A stretch of DNA of 64,000 nucleotides from Streptomyces umbrinus. Its GTDB lineage: Bacteria; Actinomycetota; Actinomycetes; Streptomycetales; Streptomycetaceae. Shown one piece after another: positions 52,701 to 63,556 of the stretch. The position numbers and the translations under genes were made by a program. The notes under the pieces were generated by a model. It worked only from the letters and a program-made list of their open reading frames with translations, was not told the origin of the DNA and made no database searches. Positions within the stretch are counted from its first letter, which is position 1, and every line of letters begins with the position of its first letter. The stretch spans positions 8,618,001 to 8,682,000 of the forward strand of contig NZ_JAUSZI010000002.1 of NCBI RefSeq assembly GCF_030817415.1. Direction: 5' to 3'.

Positions 52701-53107
52701 CTCCAGGGCCCTCCCGTCGGATTGCCGTCGCGGTACCGCTTGGTGCAGCGTTCGCGTGCGTCGCGGTCGATCAGTTCCCGCGCCGCCTGTCCGCCGGAGC
52801 GCCTCTTCTCGGCCCGGGCCGCGTCCACGACCTCCATCAGGATCTCGTACTGCCCGTTGGACAGGCCCATCGACTGGTAGTCCCCGTAGGTGTCGCTGTC
52901 CAGCACCTCCTGCGACCAGTGGGCGACGATCCGGGCGCACAGGTCCTCGGGAGGTGTGGCGGGCGGTGACGACGGCGCACCGGAAGCGGCCCGCGTGCCC
53001 GCCGCCTGGCCCTGCGGGCCGGACTCGCCGCACCCGGTGGCCACAGCGCCGGTCAGGAGCACCAGCCCAAGCACCGGCCCCCGCCAGAGGGCCCCACCCG
53101 TTCCCAT
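52697..53107 (-). CDS. Small putative lipoprotein
   Basis: 136 aa. Signal peptide LGLVLLTGAVATGC with lipobox TGAVATGC, a Pro/Ser-rich linker, then a helical domain (EDLCARIVAHWSQEVLDSDTYGDYQSMGLSNGQYEILMEVVDAARAEKRR). Widespread uncharacterised Streptomyces type. Its stop overlaps the TTG of the next gene, so the two envelope proteins are made together. Confidence 0.7.
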   Translation of the reverse strand: MGTGGALWRGPVLGLVLLTGAVATGCGESGPQGQAAGTRAASGAPSSPPATPPEDLCARIVAHWSQEVLDSDTYGDYQSMGLSNGQYEILMEVVDAARAEKRRSGGQAARELIDRDARERCTKRYRDGNPTGGPWS

Positions 53108-53174
53108 GTCATGACGCTATGCCGCCGGGTGCCCGGGATCAACGCCGCCCGCGGACAACGGTTTTCCGGTTGGG

Positions 53175-53663
53175 TCAGTTCCTCGCGTCGACGCGCTGCG
53201 CGTCGCTCGGATTCACGTCGCGCAGCATGCACGTCAGCCGCGCGCTGCACACCCGCTTGCCGTCCTCGTCACTGATCACGATCTCGTACGTGGCTGTCGA
53301 GCGGCCGCGGTGCAGGGGCGTGGCCACGCCGGTCACCAGGCCGGATCGGGCGCCCCGGTGGTGGGTGCAGTTCAGGTCGACGCCGACGGCGATCTTGGAG
53401 CTGCCGCCGTGCAGCATGGCGCCGACCGAGCCGAGTGTCTCGGCGAGCACGGCGGAGGCGCCGCCGTGCAGGAGCCCGTACGGCTGGGTGTTGCCCTCGA
53501 CCGGCATGGTGCCCACCACGCGGTCCGCGGAGGCCTCGACGACCTGGACGCCCATGCGCGTGCCGAGATGTCCGGCGGAGAACATGGCGACCAGGTCCAC
53601 GCCGAGCGCCGCGTACTCGTCGATGACCTCTTGCGGGAACTTCGCGTGGTGCTGCTCGCCCAT
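53175..53663 (-). CDS. Hotdog-fold thioesterase (PaaI family)
   Basis: 162 aa. MGVQVVEASADRVVGTMPVEGNTQPYGLLHGGASAVLAETLGSVGAML carries the hotdog helix and the HGG motif with the downstream acidic residue (Glu in LAETLG) expected for catalysis. The C-terminal strand region TYEIVISDEDGKRVCSARLTC completes the fold. It hydrolyses acyl-CoA thioesters in the cytosol; substrate not deduced. Confidence 0.9.
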   Translation of the reverse strand: MGEQHHAKFPQEVIDEYAALGVDLVAMFSAGHLGTRMGVQVVEASADRVVGTMPVEGNTQPYGLLHGGASAVLAETLGSVGAMLHGGSSKIAVGVDLNCTHHRGARSGLVTGVATPLHRGRSTATYEIVISDEDGKRVCSARLTCMLRDVNPSDAQRVDARN

Positions 53664-53724
53664 GGGTCCTGCTCCTTCGTCGTCGATCACGCCGCCTGAG
53701 CGGCCGCGCTGGCTAAGCGAACGC

Positions 53725-56028
<2,304 letters not shown>

Positions 56029-56216
56029 CTCGGCCTCCTCTTCGAGCACACGTATGAGGTACGTCTTCGATCCTCCCACGTGGTGGTGACAACGATCGCG
56101 GCCCGTCCGCGGCGATGATCGCGCGCGGTCCGAAAGCTGTGACGGACACGGCGCGAAGGCGCTCGCGGAGGGCGGGGCGGGTCCGACTGTCAGTGGGGCG
56201 TGGCAGGATCGGGGGC

Positions 56217-58943
56217 GTGGCAGATTCAGCATCGAAGAAGACCGAGAAGACCTCCGGCGGCGGACGCCCGCGGCTGATGCTCATGGACGGGCATTCGCTG
56301 GCGTACCGAGCGTTCTTCGCGCTGCCCGCGGAGAACTTCACGACGGCGACGGGCCAGCCGACGAACGCGATCTACGGCTTCGCGTCGATGCTCGCCAACA
56401 CGCTGCGCGAGGAGGCGCCCACGCACTTCGCGGTGGCGTTCGACGTCTCCCGCAAGACATGGCGCTCCGAGGAGTTCACCGAGTACAAGGCGAACAGGTC
56501 GAAGACCCCGGACGAGTTCAAGGGTCAGGTCGAGCTGATCGGCGAGCTCCTGGACGCGATGCACGCCGAGCGGTTCGCCGTGGACGGCTTCGAGGCGGAC
56601 GACATCATCGCCACGCTCGCCACCCAGGCCGAGGCCGCGGGCTTCGAGGTGCTCATCGTCACCGGCGACCGCGACTCCTTCCAGCTCGTCTCCGAGCACA
56701 CCACCGTGCTCTACCCCACGAAGGGTGTCTCCGAGCTGACGCGGTTCACTCCGGAGAAGGTCTTCGAGAAGTACGGACTGACGCCCGCGCAGTACCCCGA
56801 CTTCGCGGCCCTGCGCGGAGACCCGTCCGACAACCTGCCGGGCATCCCCGGGGTCGGCGAGAAGACCGCCGCGAAGTGGATCAACCAGTTCGGGTCGTTC
56901 GCGGAACTGGTCGAGCGCGCCGAAGAGGTCAAGGGCAAGGCCGGGCAGAACTTCCGTGACCACCTGGACGCGGTCAAGCTCAACCGTCGCCTCACGGAGA
57001 TGGTGCGCGACGTCGAGCTGCCGAAGTCGGCCGCCGACCTGGAGCGCGCTCCGTACGACCGCACGGCCGTCGCGATGGTCCTGGACACCCTGGAGATCCG
57101 TAACCCGTCGCTGCGCGAGCGGCTGCTCGCCGTCGACCCCGGGGCGGAGGAGGCGGACGCCGGTCCGCCGGCCGCCGCGGGCGTGGCCGTGGATGGCACG
57201 GTCATCGGCGCGGGCGAGCTCAAGCCGTGGCTCTCCGAGCACGGCACCACGGTCCTGGGCGTCGCCACGGTCGACACCTGGGCCCTCGGCACCGGCTCGG
57301 TCGCCGAGGTCGCCCTCGCCGCGGCCGACGGCGCCGCCGCATGGTTCGACCCGTCCGAGCTGGACGAGTCCGACGAGAACGCGTTCGCGGCCTGGCTCGC
57401 CGACCCCGACAGGCCCAAGGTGCTGCACAACGCCAAGGCCGCCATGCGGGTCTCCGCCGAGCACGGCTGGAGCATCGAGGGCGTCTCCATGGACACCGCC
57501 CTCGCCGCCTACCTCGTCAAGCCGGGCCGCCGCTCCTTCGACCTGGACGCGCTGTCCCTGGAGTACCTCGGCCGGGAGCTGGCGCCCGCCGCCGCGGCCG
57601 ACGGGCAGCTCGCCTTCGGCGCGGACGAAGGCGCCGAGGCCGACGCGCTGATGGTGCAGGCCCGCGCGATCCTCGACCTGGGCGACGCGTTCACGGAGCG
57701 CCTGAAGGAGGTCGGCGCGGCCGACCTGCTGCGTGACGTGGAGCTGCCCACCTCCGTGCTCCTGGCCCGCCTGGAGCGGCACGGCATCGCGGCCGACAAG
57801 GCCCACCTGGAAGCCATGGAGCAGATGTTCGCGGGCGCAGTCCAGCAGGCCGTGAAGGAGGCGCACGCGGCCGCCGGGCACGAGTTCAACCTCGGCTCGC
57901 CCAAGCAGCTCCAGGAAGTCCTCTTCGGCGAACTGGGCCTGCCCAAGACGAAGAAGACGAAGACCGGCTACACGACGGACGCCGACGCGCTCGCCTGGCT
58001 CGCCGGCCAGACCGACAACGAACTGCCGGTCATCATGCTCCGCCACCGCGAGCAGGCGAAGCTCCGCGTCACCGTCGAGGGCCTGATCAAGACGATCGCC
58101 GCGGACGGCCGCATCCACACCACGTTCCACCAGACGGTGGCCGCGACGGGCCGTCTCTCGTCGCAGGACCCGAACCTGCAGAACATCCCGGTCCGCACGG
58201 AGGAGGGCCGCGCGATCCGCCGCGGCTTCGTCGTCGGCGAGGGCTTTGAATCCCTCATGACCGCCGACTACAGCCAGATCGAACTGCGCGTGATGGCCCA
58301 CCTCTCCGAGGACGAGGGCCTCCTGGAGGCGTTCACCTCCGGCGAGGACCTGCACACCACCGTCGCCTCCCAGGTGTTCTCCGTCGAGGGCACGGCCGTC
58401 GACGCGGAGATGCGCCGCAAGATCAAGGCCATGTCGTACGGCCTGGCGTACGGACTGTCCGCCTTCGGCCTCTCCCAGCAGCTGAACATCGACGCGGGCG
58501 AGGCCCGCGCGCTGATGGACACCTACTTCGAGCGCTTCGGCGGCGTACGGGACTATCTGCGCCGGGCGGTCGACGAGGCGCGGGCGACGGGCTACACGGC
58601 GACGCTCTTCGGGCGCCGCCGCTACCTCCCCGACCTCAACAGCGACAACCGCCAGCGCCGCGAGGCTGCCGAGCGCATGGCTCTGAACGCGCCGATCCAG
58701 GGCACGGCGGCGGACATCGTCAAGATCGCCATGCTGAACGTGGACCGGGCTCTCCGCAAGGCCGACCTCAAGTCCCGCATGCTCCTCCAGGTCCACGACG
58801 AAATCGTCCTGGAGATCGCCCCCGGCGAGCGCGCGAAGGCCGAGGAACTGGTCCGCCACGAAATGGCCAACGCCGTGCACCTCCGGGCCCCCCTGGACGT
58901 CTCGGTCGGCTCGGGCCCGGACTGGGAGTCGGCGGCCCACTAG
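56217..58943 (+). CDS. polA: DNA polymerase I
   Basis: 908 aa from GTG 56217. Residues ~15-310 are the 5'-3' exonuclease (MLMDGHSLAYRAFFALP, FAVDGFEADDIIATLA, IVTGDRDSFQLV, DNLPGIPGVGEKTAAKWI). The middle is a proofreading-like domain in which the usual D-x-E motif is absent (ATVDTWALG in its place). The C-terminal polymerase has TADYSQIELRVMAHLS (motif A), the O-helix region KAMSYGLAYGLSAFGLSQ and LQVHDEIVLEI (motif C). It fills gaps and removes RNA primers; proofreading is probably absent. Confidence 0.95.
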   Translation: MADSASKKTEKTSGGGRPRLMLMDGHSLAYRAFFALPAENFTTATGQPTNAIYGFASMLANTLREEAPTHFAVAFDVSRKTWRSEEFTEYKANRSKTPDEFKGQVELIGELLDAMHAERFAVDGFEADDIIATLATQAEAAGFEVLIVTGDRDSFQLVSEHTTVLYPTKGVSELTRFTPEKVFEKYGLTPAQYPDFAALRGDPSDNLPGIPGVGEKTAAKWINQFGSFAELVERAEEVKGKAGQNFRDHLDAVKLNRRLTEMVRDVELPKSAADLERAPYDRTAVAMVLDTLEIRNPSLRERLLAVDPGAEEADAGPPAAAGVAVDGTVIGAGELKPWLSEHGTTVLGVATVDTWALGTGSVAEVALAAADGAAAWFDPSELDESDENAFAAWLADPDRPKVLHNAKAAMRVSAEHGWSIEGVSMDTALAAYLVKPGRRSFDLDALSLEYLGRELAPAAAADGQLAFGADEGAEADALMVQARAILDLGDAFTERLKEVGAADLLRDVELPTSVLLARLERHGIAADKAHLEAMEQMFAGAVQQAVKEAHAAAGHEFNLGSPKQLQEVLFGELGLPKTKKTKTGYTTDADALAWLAGQTDNELPVIMLRHREQAKLRVTVEGLIKTIAADGRIHTTFHQTVAATGRLSSQDPNLQNIPVRTEEGRAIRRGFVVGEGFESLMTADYSQIELRVMAHLSEDEGLLEAFTSGEDLHTTVASQVFSVEGTAVDAEMRRKIKAMSYGLAYGLSAFGLSQQLNIDAGEARALMDTYFERFGGVRDYLRRAVDEARATGYTATLFGRRRYLPDLNSDNRQRREAAERMALNAPIQGTAADIVKIAMLNVDRALRKADLKSRMLLQVHDEIVLEIAPGERAKAEELVRHEMANAVHLRAPLDVSVGSGPDWESAAH

Positions 58944-59255
58944 GGCCCTCCGGGGGGCGCGGAATTCGGCTGCGGGCCCGGTTGGGTGCTGGTCGCGCAG
59001 TTCCCCGCGCCCCTTAAAGGCAGGGGCTACCGCCCCCTGAAGACGAAAGCGCGGGAGCGCAGCCCCCGCCTTTCAGGGGCGCGGGGAACTGCGCGAGCAA
59101 CCCCCACCGGCCCGCGGTGAACCCACCACACCAGCCCCCACCCACCCGCACCCGACAAACAAACGCCCCCGCCCCCACCCAACCCCCGGAGGCCTCGTCA
59201 CCCACGTGGCCCCCGACCAGAAGCCCCCGGCGGAGCGCCCCGCAAGGATGCGGGC
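58944..59255. other. Gene-free stretch with inverted copies of the dispersed repeat
   Basis: 312 bp after polA without a convincing gene. A forward repeat core at 58995-59014 and a perfect inverted copy at 59075-59094 can form a long stem around ~60 bp, which may serve as a polA transcription end. The rest is C/A-rich (CCCACC-type) sequence before the next gene. Confidence 0.7.
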
Positions 59256-60377
59256 ATGGGTCCTCACATACGACACATACAGCGTGTACACGTACAGCGC
59301 GTGCGGTACGTACGACACTGCCGCACCGCCCTCGTCGCAGCCCTCGCCTCCGTGCTCCTCACCCCGGTCCCCGCCGTCGCGGCCACCGCGGCCAGCCCCA
59401 GAATCCCGGCCGGCGCCACGACCAGACGCGTCCCGGCCGACACCACCGACTGGACGGACTGGACCGACCGGCACCCCCGGCAGGGCGCCACGGGCCACCA
59501 CGCCTCCACGGCGGACCCCGCCGGCACCGTCACCTGCCAGGCCCCCCACGCCCCCGACCTGGCTGCCCGGCTCTCCCAGGACATCCAGGCGGCCCTGTCG
59601 GGGAGGGACGGCACGGTCTCCGTGGCGGTGCAGGACGACTCCGGACTGACCTGCGTACGCGCCGGCGAGCGGCAGTACGACTCGGCGAGCGTCGTCAAGG
59701 TGCTGATCATGGAGGGACTGCTCCGCCGCGCCGAGGACCTGGGGCGCCGACTCACCCAGTGGGAGGAGACGAACGTACGCCCCATGATCATCAGCTCCGA
59801 CAACGACTCGGCCGTGCGACTGTGGGCCGACCTGGGCCGCAGCTACCTGAACGACTTTCTTGTTCGCGTCCGCACCAGCGCCACCCTCCTGGGCCCGGGC
59901 CGCTACTGGGGTCTCACCCGCACCACGGCCACCGACCAGCTGCGCCTGCTGGACGTGCTGACGAACGCCCAGTCCTTCCTCCGCACCCGCGCGTACGGCC
60001 TGAAACTGCTCTCAGAGGTCCGCGCCGACCAGCGCTGGGGCGTCCCCGCGGGTATGCCGCAAGGACTGACGGCGCACGTCAAGAACGGCTGGCTGCCCAG
60101 AGCCACCCACGGCTGGCGTGTCCACAGCATCGGCGCCTTCACCGGCGAGGGCCGCAGCTACCGCATCGTCGTCCTGTCCCACGACAACCCCACGATGGCG
60201 TACGGCGTCCGCACCATCGAGCGCATAGCCCAGGCCGTCCACCGGGGCCTGGGCCAGGGCCGCGGCCTCGGCCGGGACCTCACCCCGGAGACCGCGATCA
60301 GCGAGGAGTCGGACGGCTCGGCTCCGTACGAACCGCTGCCGGGCTGGGACGAACCGGAGCCGGACGCCACACCCTGA
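59256..60377 (+). CDS. Secreted class A beta-lactamase-like serine hydrolase
   Basis: 373 aa. Basic N-terminus and signal helix (RTALVAALASVLLTPVPAVAA). The mature fold has SxxK (Ser145-Val-Val-Lys148), an SDN triad (ISSDNDSA), and a KNG segment (HVKNGW) in place of KTG. The usual omega-loop Glu is not obvious, so it may be a carboxypeptidase or esterase rather than a true beta-lactamase. The Asp/Glu/Pro-rich C-terminus overlaps the 3' end of the opposite gene by 80 bp. Confidence 0.82.
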   Translation: MGPHIRHIQRVHVQRVRYVRHCRTALVAALASVLLTPVPAVAATAASPRIPAGATTRRVPADTTDWTDWTDRHPRQGATGHHASTADPAGTVTCQAPHAPDLAARLSQDIQAALSGRDGTVSVAVQDDSGLTCVRAGERQYDSASVVKVLIMEGLLRRAEDLGRRLTQWEETNVRPMIISSDNDSAVRLWADLGRSYLNDFLVRVRTSATLLGPGRYWGLTRTTATDQLRLLDVLTNAQSFLRTRAYGLKLLSEVRADQRWGVPAGMPQGLTAHVKNGWLPRATHGWRVHSIGAFTGEGRSYRIVVLSHDNPTMAYGVRTIERIAQAVHRGLGQGRGLGRDLTPETAISEESDGSAPYEPLPGWDEPEPDATP

Positions 60378-61152
60378 CCGCCACCCCGTACAGCGCGAGG
60401 CCGACGGCAAGACCCGCCCCCGCCCCGAAGCACACGGTGGGAATCAGCTCCCAGGGCTTCGCGCCGGACGACCAGTGGTCCCACCACCGCGTCGCCCGCC
60501 GCACCGCGGCCACCGTCGCGCAGCCACCGATCACGGCCGCCGCCAGCCACCGGTCCCGTACGGACAGCACCGGCACCCCCACGGGCTCCGTGTCGCGCTG
60601 CCGCTGCAGGGCGACCACGACGAAGGCGGCGATCACCACCGCGGCGACCGCCGAACCGCCGTACTGCAGATACCAGTAGAGCGGCGAGCCCGCGATCTCC
60701 TGCCCGAGGACCGGAAAGACCCGCATGCCCCACCGGTCGAGATGCGTGAACGCGTCCCACACGACGTGCGTCAAGGAGCCGGCCACCGCGGACACGTACC
60801 ACCACAGGGCCAGTGCGGGCCGCACGCGGGCGCGCGGCGCACCGCAGCGCAGGAGGGCCCCGACCCGCCCCTGCCGGCCGCGCGGCAGCAGAGCCACCAG
60901 CGGCTCGCGCAGCACCAGCCAGGCGCCCACGAGCGCCCAGGCGACCAGCACATCGACCGTGAACACCCCGGTGAAGGAGTGCGTGAAGTCGCCGAACTCC
61001 ATCGCCTCCGGCAGCACACTCGCCGCGTAGTAGGTCATGTCGGGCGCGAACGATCCGGCCACGAGCAGGGCCGGAACCAGTCGGCCGCGTCCGGCCCCGT
61101 CGGTGCGCACGGCGGGCAGAACGGCCGCGGCATGGCTGAGGGTGAACGGCAA
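60298..61152 (-). CDS. DUF4184 membrane protein
   Basis: 284 aa from a TTG at 61150-61152 with AAGGAG 6 nt upstream; the start PFTLSHAAAVLP is the DUF4184 signature. Conserved polar residues in the early region (FAPDMTYYAASVLPE, FTHSFTGVF, SLTHVVWDAFTH) suggest a metal site in the membrane. About six hydrophobic segments are visible. Function unknown; related proteins are loosely called membrane-bound metal-dependent hydrolases. Tail-to-tail overlap with the preceding gene. Confidence 0.88.
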   Translation of the reverse strand: MPFTLSHAAAVLPAVRTDGAGRGRLVPALLVAGSFAPDMTYYAASVLPEAMEFGDFTHSFTGVFTVDVLVAWALVGAWLVLREPLVALLPRGRQGRVGALLRCGAPRARVRPALALWWYVSAVAGSLTHVVWDAFTHLDRWGMRVFPVLGQEIAGSPLYWYLQYGGSAVAAVVIAAFVVVALQRQRDTEPVGVPVLSVRDRWLAAAVIGGCATVAAVRRATRWWDHWSSGAKPWELIPTVCFGAGAGLAVGLALYGVAVRVWRPAPVRPSPAAVRTEPSRPTPR

Positions 61153-61477
61153 CGGGGCTCCTTGCGAACGGCATTGACCACACGCGGCGGCCGGCATCGA
61201 CCGCACGCGACGGCCCGGTGATCCCGGAACGGTCCCGGCGATCCCTTGATCGATGACGCTCAGTATGCGGTCGGCAGTTCCCGTCGGTCCCGCATGCCCC
61301 CCAAGACGCCGGGGCAGGAGAAACGCGATATGGCCAACCGGTGAAAAACGGGCACGAACGGGTGTCTGCGCAACGGAAGTTGTCGTAGGGTCGCCTGGGT
61401 CGCCGTACGGGGGAGTACGGCCGGACAACAGGAAACGCGCGAGGCGCGGGCGATCGTCCACGGGAGGGGTTCACGCA
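61153..61477. other. Divergent intergenic region upstream of the lytic transglycosylase
   Basis: 325 bp between the divergent DUF4184 and transglycosylase starts. No gene seen. It should hold both promoters. A short inverted repeat CCGTACGGGGGAGTACGG lies near 61403-61420. I looked for a ydaO-type (c-di-AMP) riboswitch, common before actinobacterial cell-wall lytic genes, and did not find convincing conserved blocks. Confidence 0.45.
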
Positions 61478-63190
61478 ATGGCGGCGCAATTCGGCAGGCG
61501 AGTTGTCAAGGGGGCGGCAACCACCGCTGTGGCCGCGGTCGCGGTCGCGGCGCTGTCCGCGTCCCAGGCGCCGGGCGTGACCGACACCGCACAGGGCAGA
61601 CAGAACACCGGTTCCCAGCCCTCGTCCGACCCGGACGCCGACAACAGCGCCACCGGCAACTCGCCGTACTACACCGACCTTCCGCCGCTCAACAGCCCCA
61701 CCCCGACGCCCACCACGGGCACCGGAACGCCGACCGGCACGGGCGAGGCCGAGGCCGGCATACCCGCGACCGTCCTCGACGCCTACAAGAAGGCCGAGGC
61801 GGCGCTGGGCGAATCCAAGCCCGGCTGCAACCTGCCCTGGCAACTCCTCGCCGCCATCGGCAAGGTCGAGTCCGGCCAGGCCCGCGGCGGCCGCGTCGAC
61901 GCCAACGGCACCACGATCACCCCGATCCTCGGCCCGGTCCTCAACGGCAACGGCTTCGCGAGGATCACCGACACCGACGGCGGCGCGTACGACGGGGACA
62001 CCACCCACGACCGTGCCGTCGGCCCCATGCAGTTCATTCCCTCCACCTGGGAGTGGTCGGGCCGCGACGGCAACGGCGACGGCAAGAAGGACCCCAACAA
62101 CATCTACGACGCGGCCCTCGCCGCCGGCGGCTACCTGTGCCGGTTCGGCTGGGACCTGTCCGACAAGGCCGACCTCAGGCGCGCGATCCTCAGCTACAAC
62201 AACTCGACGCACTACCTGAACACGGTCCTGTCGTGGCTGGAGTACTACCGCAAGGGCACCCACGAGGTCCCGGACGGCACGGGCACGCTGCCCTCCGGCC
62301 GCAGCGACGACAACAACGGGTCGAGCTCCTCCCCGACGCCGACGCCGACCCCGCCGGGCACGACCCCGCCCAGCTCCCAGACGCCGGGCGGCGGCGGTTC
62401 CACGAGCCCGAGCCCGAAGCCGCCCACCACGACACCGCCGCCGAGCACGCCGCCGACGACTCCCGCCACGCCCACCGACACGGTGGACCACCTGGAGGAC
62501 GCGGGCACCGCCAAGCTCACCGCGACCGCGGGCGACGCCTTCGCCGAGAAGATCGCCACCCGCACCGAGACCGAGGCCGGCAAGGCCGTCGCCAAGGTCC
62601 GGGTCCGGTTCACGATCGTCGGCGACACCGACTCCGTCTTCACCGGCGGCGAGAGCGTCGCGACCGTCGTCACCAACAGCGCAGGCGTGGCCACCGCGCC
62701 CGCCCTCAAGGCAGGTGAGAAGACGGGCGACTTCACGGTCCGCGCCACCGTCGTCGGCCGTGCCGTTACCGGCCTCGACTACAAGGCGACGGTCACCGCG
62801 CGCCAGGCCGACGCCCTCGCCCGTACGAGCGACACCGCGCTGACCTGTGTCGCGGGCGGCGAGTTCGCGGACCAGGTCGAACTGAAGGCCACCTACAAGG
62901 GTGCCGCCGCGGACGGCGTCGCGGCCACCGCCACGCTCATCAAGGCGGCGGACGACGCGACCGCCAACGACAAGGGCCCCTACTTCAAGGACGCGGACGG
63001 CAAGACCGTACGGACCCTCGCGGGCCTCAAGACGGACGCGAACGGCCTGTTGAAGCTGCCGAAGCTGTACGCGGACGACACGGCCGGCACGTTCCTGCTC
63101 CGCATCAACACCACCGGCGGTGCCACGCTGACGGTCGAGCTGAAGGTGACGGCCGCCCCCTCCTCCTCGCCGAGCCCCTCCGCCTCGTAG
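61478..63190 (+). CDS. Secreted lytic transglycosylase with Ig-like C-terminus
   Basis: 570 aa. Signal region (VVKGAATTAVAAVAVAALSASQA), then a low-complexity Pro/Thr stretch and the transglycosylase domain. Catalytic Glu131 sits in LAAIGKVESGQARGG; AVGPMQFIPSTWEWSGRDGNGDGKKDPNNIYDAALAAGGYLC is the MltB/SLT-type core. A ~60-residue Pro/Ser/Thr linker leads to two Ig-like/invasin-like modules (KLTATAGDAFAEKIATRTETEAGKAVAKVRVRFTIVG..., then TCVAGGEFADQVELKATYKG). It cleaves peptidoglycan glycan strands outside the cell. GGGAGGGG lies before the ATG. Confidence 0.92.
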   Translation: MAAQFGRRVVKGAATTAVAAVAVAALSASQAPGVTDTAQGRQNTGSQPSSDPDADNSATGNSPYYTDLPPLNSPTPTPTTGTGTPTGTGEAEAGIPATVLDAYKKAEAALGESKPGCNLPWQLLAAIGKVESGQARGGRVDANGTTITPILGPVLNGNGFARITDTDGGAYDGDTTHDRAVGPMQFIPSTWEWSGRDGNGDGKKDPNNIYDAALAAGGYLCRFGWDLSDKADLRRAILSYNNSTHYLNTVLSWLEYYRKGTHEVPDGTGTLPSGRSDDNNGSSSSPTPTPTPPGTTPPSSQTPGGGGSTSPSPKPPTTTPPPSTPPTTPATPTDTVDHLEDAGTAKLTATAGDAFAEKIATRTETEAGKAVAKVRVRFTIVGDTDSVFTGGESVATVVTNSAGVATAPALKAGEKTGDFTVRATVVGRAVTGLDYKATVTARQADALARTSDTALTCVAGGEFADQVELKATYKGAAADGVAATATLIKAADDATANDKGPYFKDADGKTVRTLAGLKTDANGLLKLPKLYADDTAGTFLLRINTTGGATLTVELKVTAAPSSSPSPSAS

Positions 63191-63204
63191 CCTCGCAGGC
63201 CTTC

Positions 63205-63254
63205 AGAACGACGGTGCCCTTCCACCCGACCGGGTGGAAGGGCACCGTCGTTCT
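63205..63254 (+). terminator. Strong intrinsic terminator after the transglycosylase
   Basis: Perfect 24-bp inverted repeat (63205-63228 with 63231-63254), 2-nt loop, 15 bp after the stop. One of the longest stems in the window. Confidence 0.9.
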
Positions 63255-63343
63255 GTGTGTGCAACGTGTTCTCATCTCGCCCACCCGTTGCTACGGTGCC
63301 CGACCTGACGATGTATCAGCTTCGCCGAGTCGGGAGGCCCCGC

Positions 63344-63478
63344 ATGCGCGCCCTGATCGCCGCCGCGACCGGTCTCGCCGTCGCGCTCGCGCTCGTCCTC
63401 ACCATCACGGCCATGGGCTCACCGGCGGGCAAGACGTCACCCAAGCCGCTGCTCACCACCATCCCCAGCCACCCGTGA
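63344..63478 (+). CDS. Small membrane protein (SPW_0924-like)
   Basis: 44 aa. MRALIAAATGLAVALALVLT forms one hydrophobic helix, followed by GSPAGKTSPKPLLTTIPSHP. The CGGGAGG RBS lies at 63331-63337. It resembles the short conserved Streptomyces family known as SPW_0924, which I recall next to DUF3068 genes, as here. Function unknown. Confidence 0.75.
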   Translation: MRALIAAATGLAVALALVLTITAMGSPAGKTSPKPLLTTIPSHP

Positions 63479-63556
63479 CACACGAGCCACCCGCGGCACA
63501 CGCCCGCACCGCACACCCGTGACACACACCCCCAACGCACAGGGAGGGCCGCCGAG

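Noticed and set aside
56226..58940. Open frame of 904 codons antisense to polA
   Set aside because: The opposite strand has full polymerase I motifs; the antisense translation has none.
61153..61477. ydaO (c-di-AMP) riboswitch before the lytic transglycosylase
   Set aside because: Expected from the family, but no convincing conserved blocks were seen.
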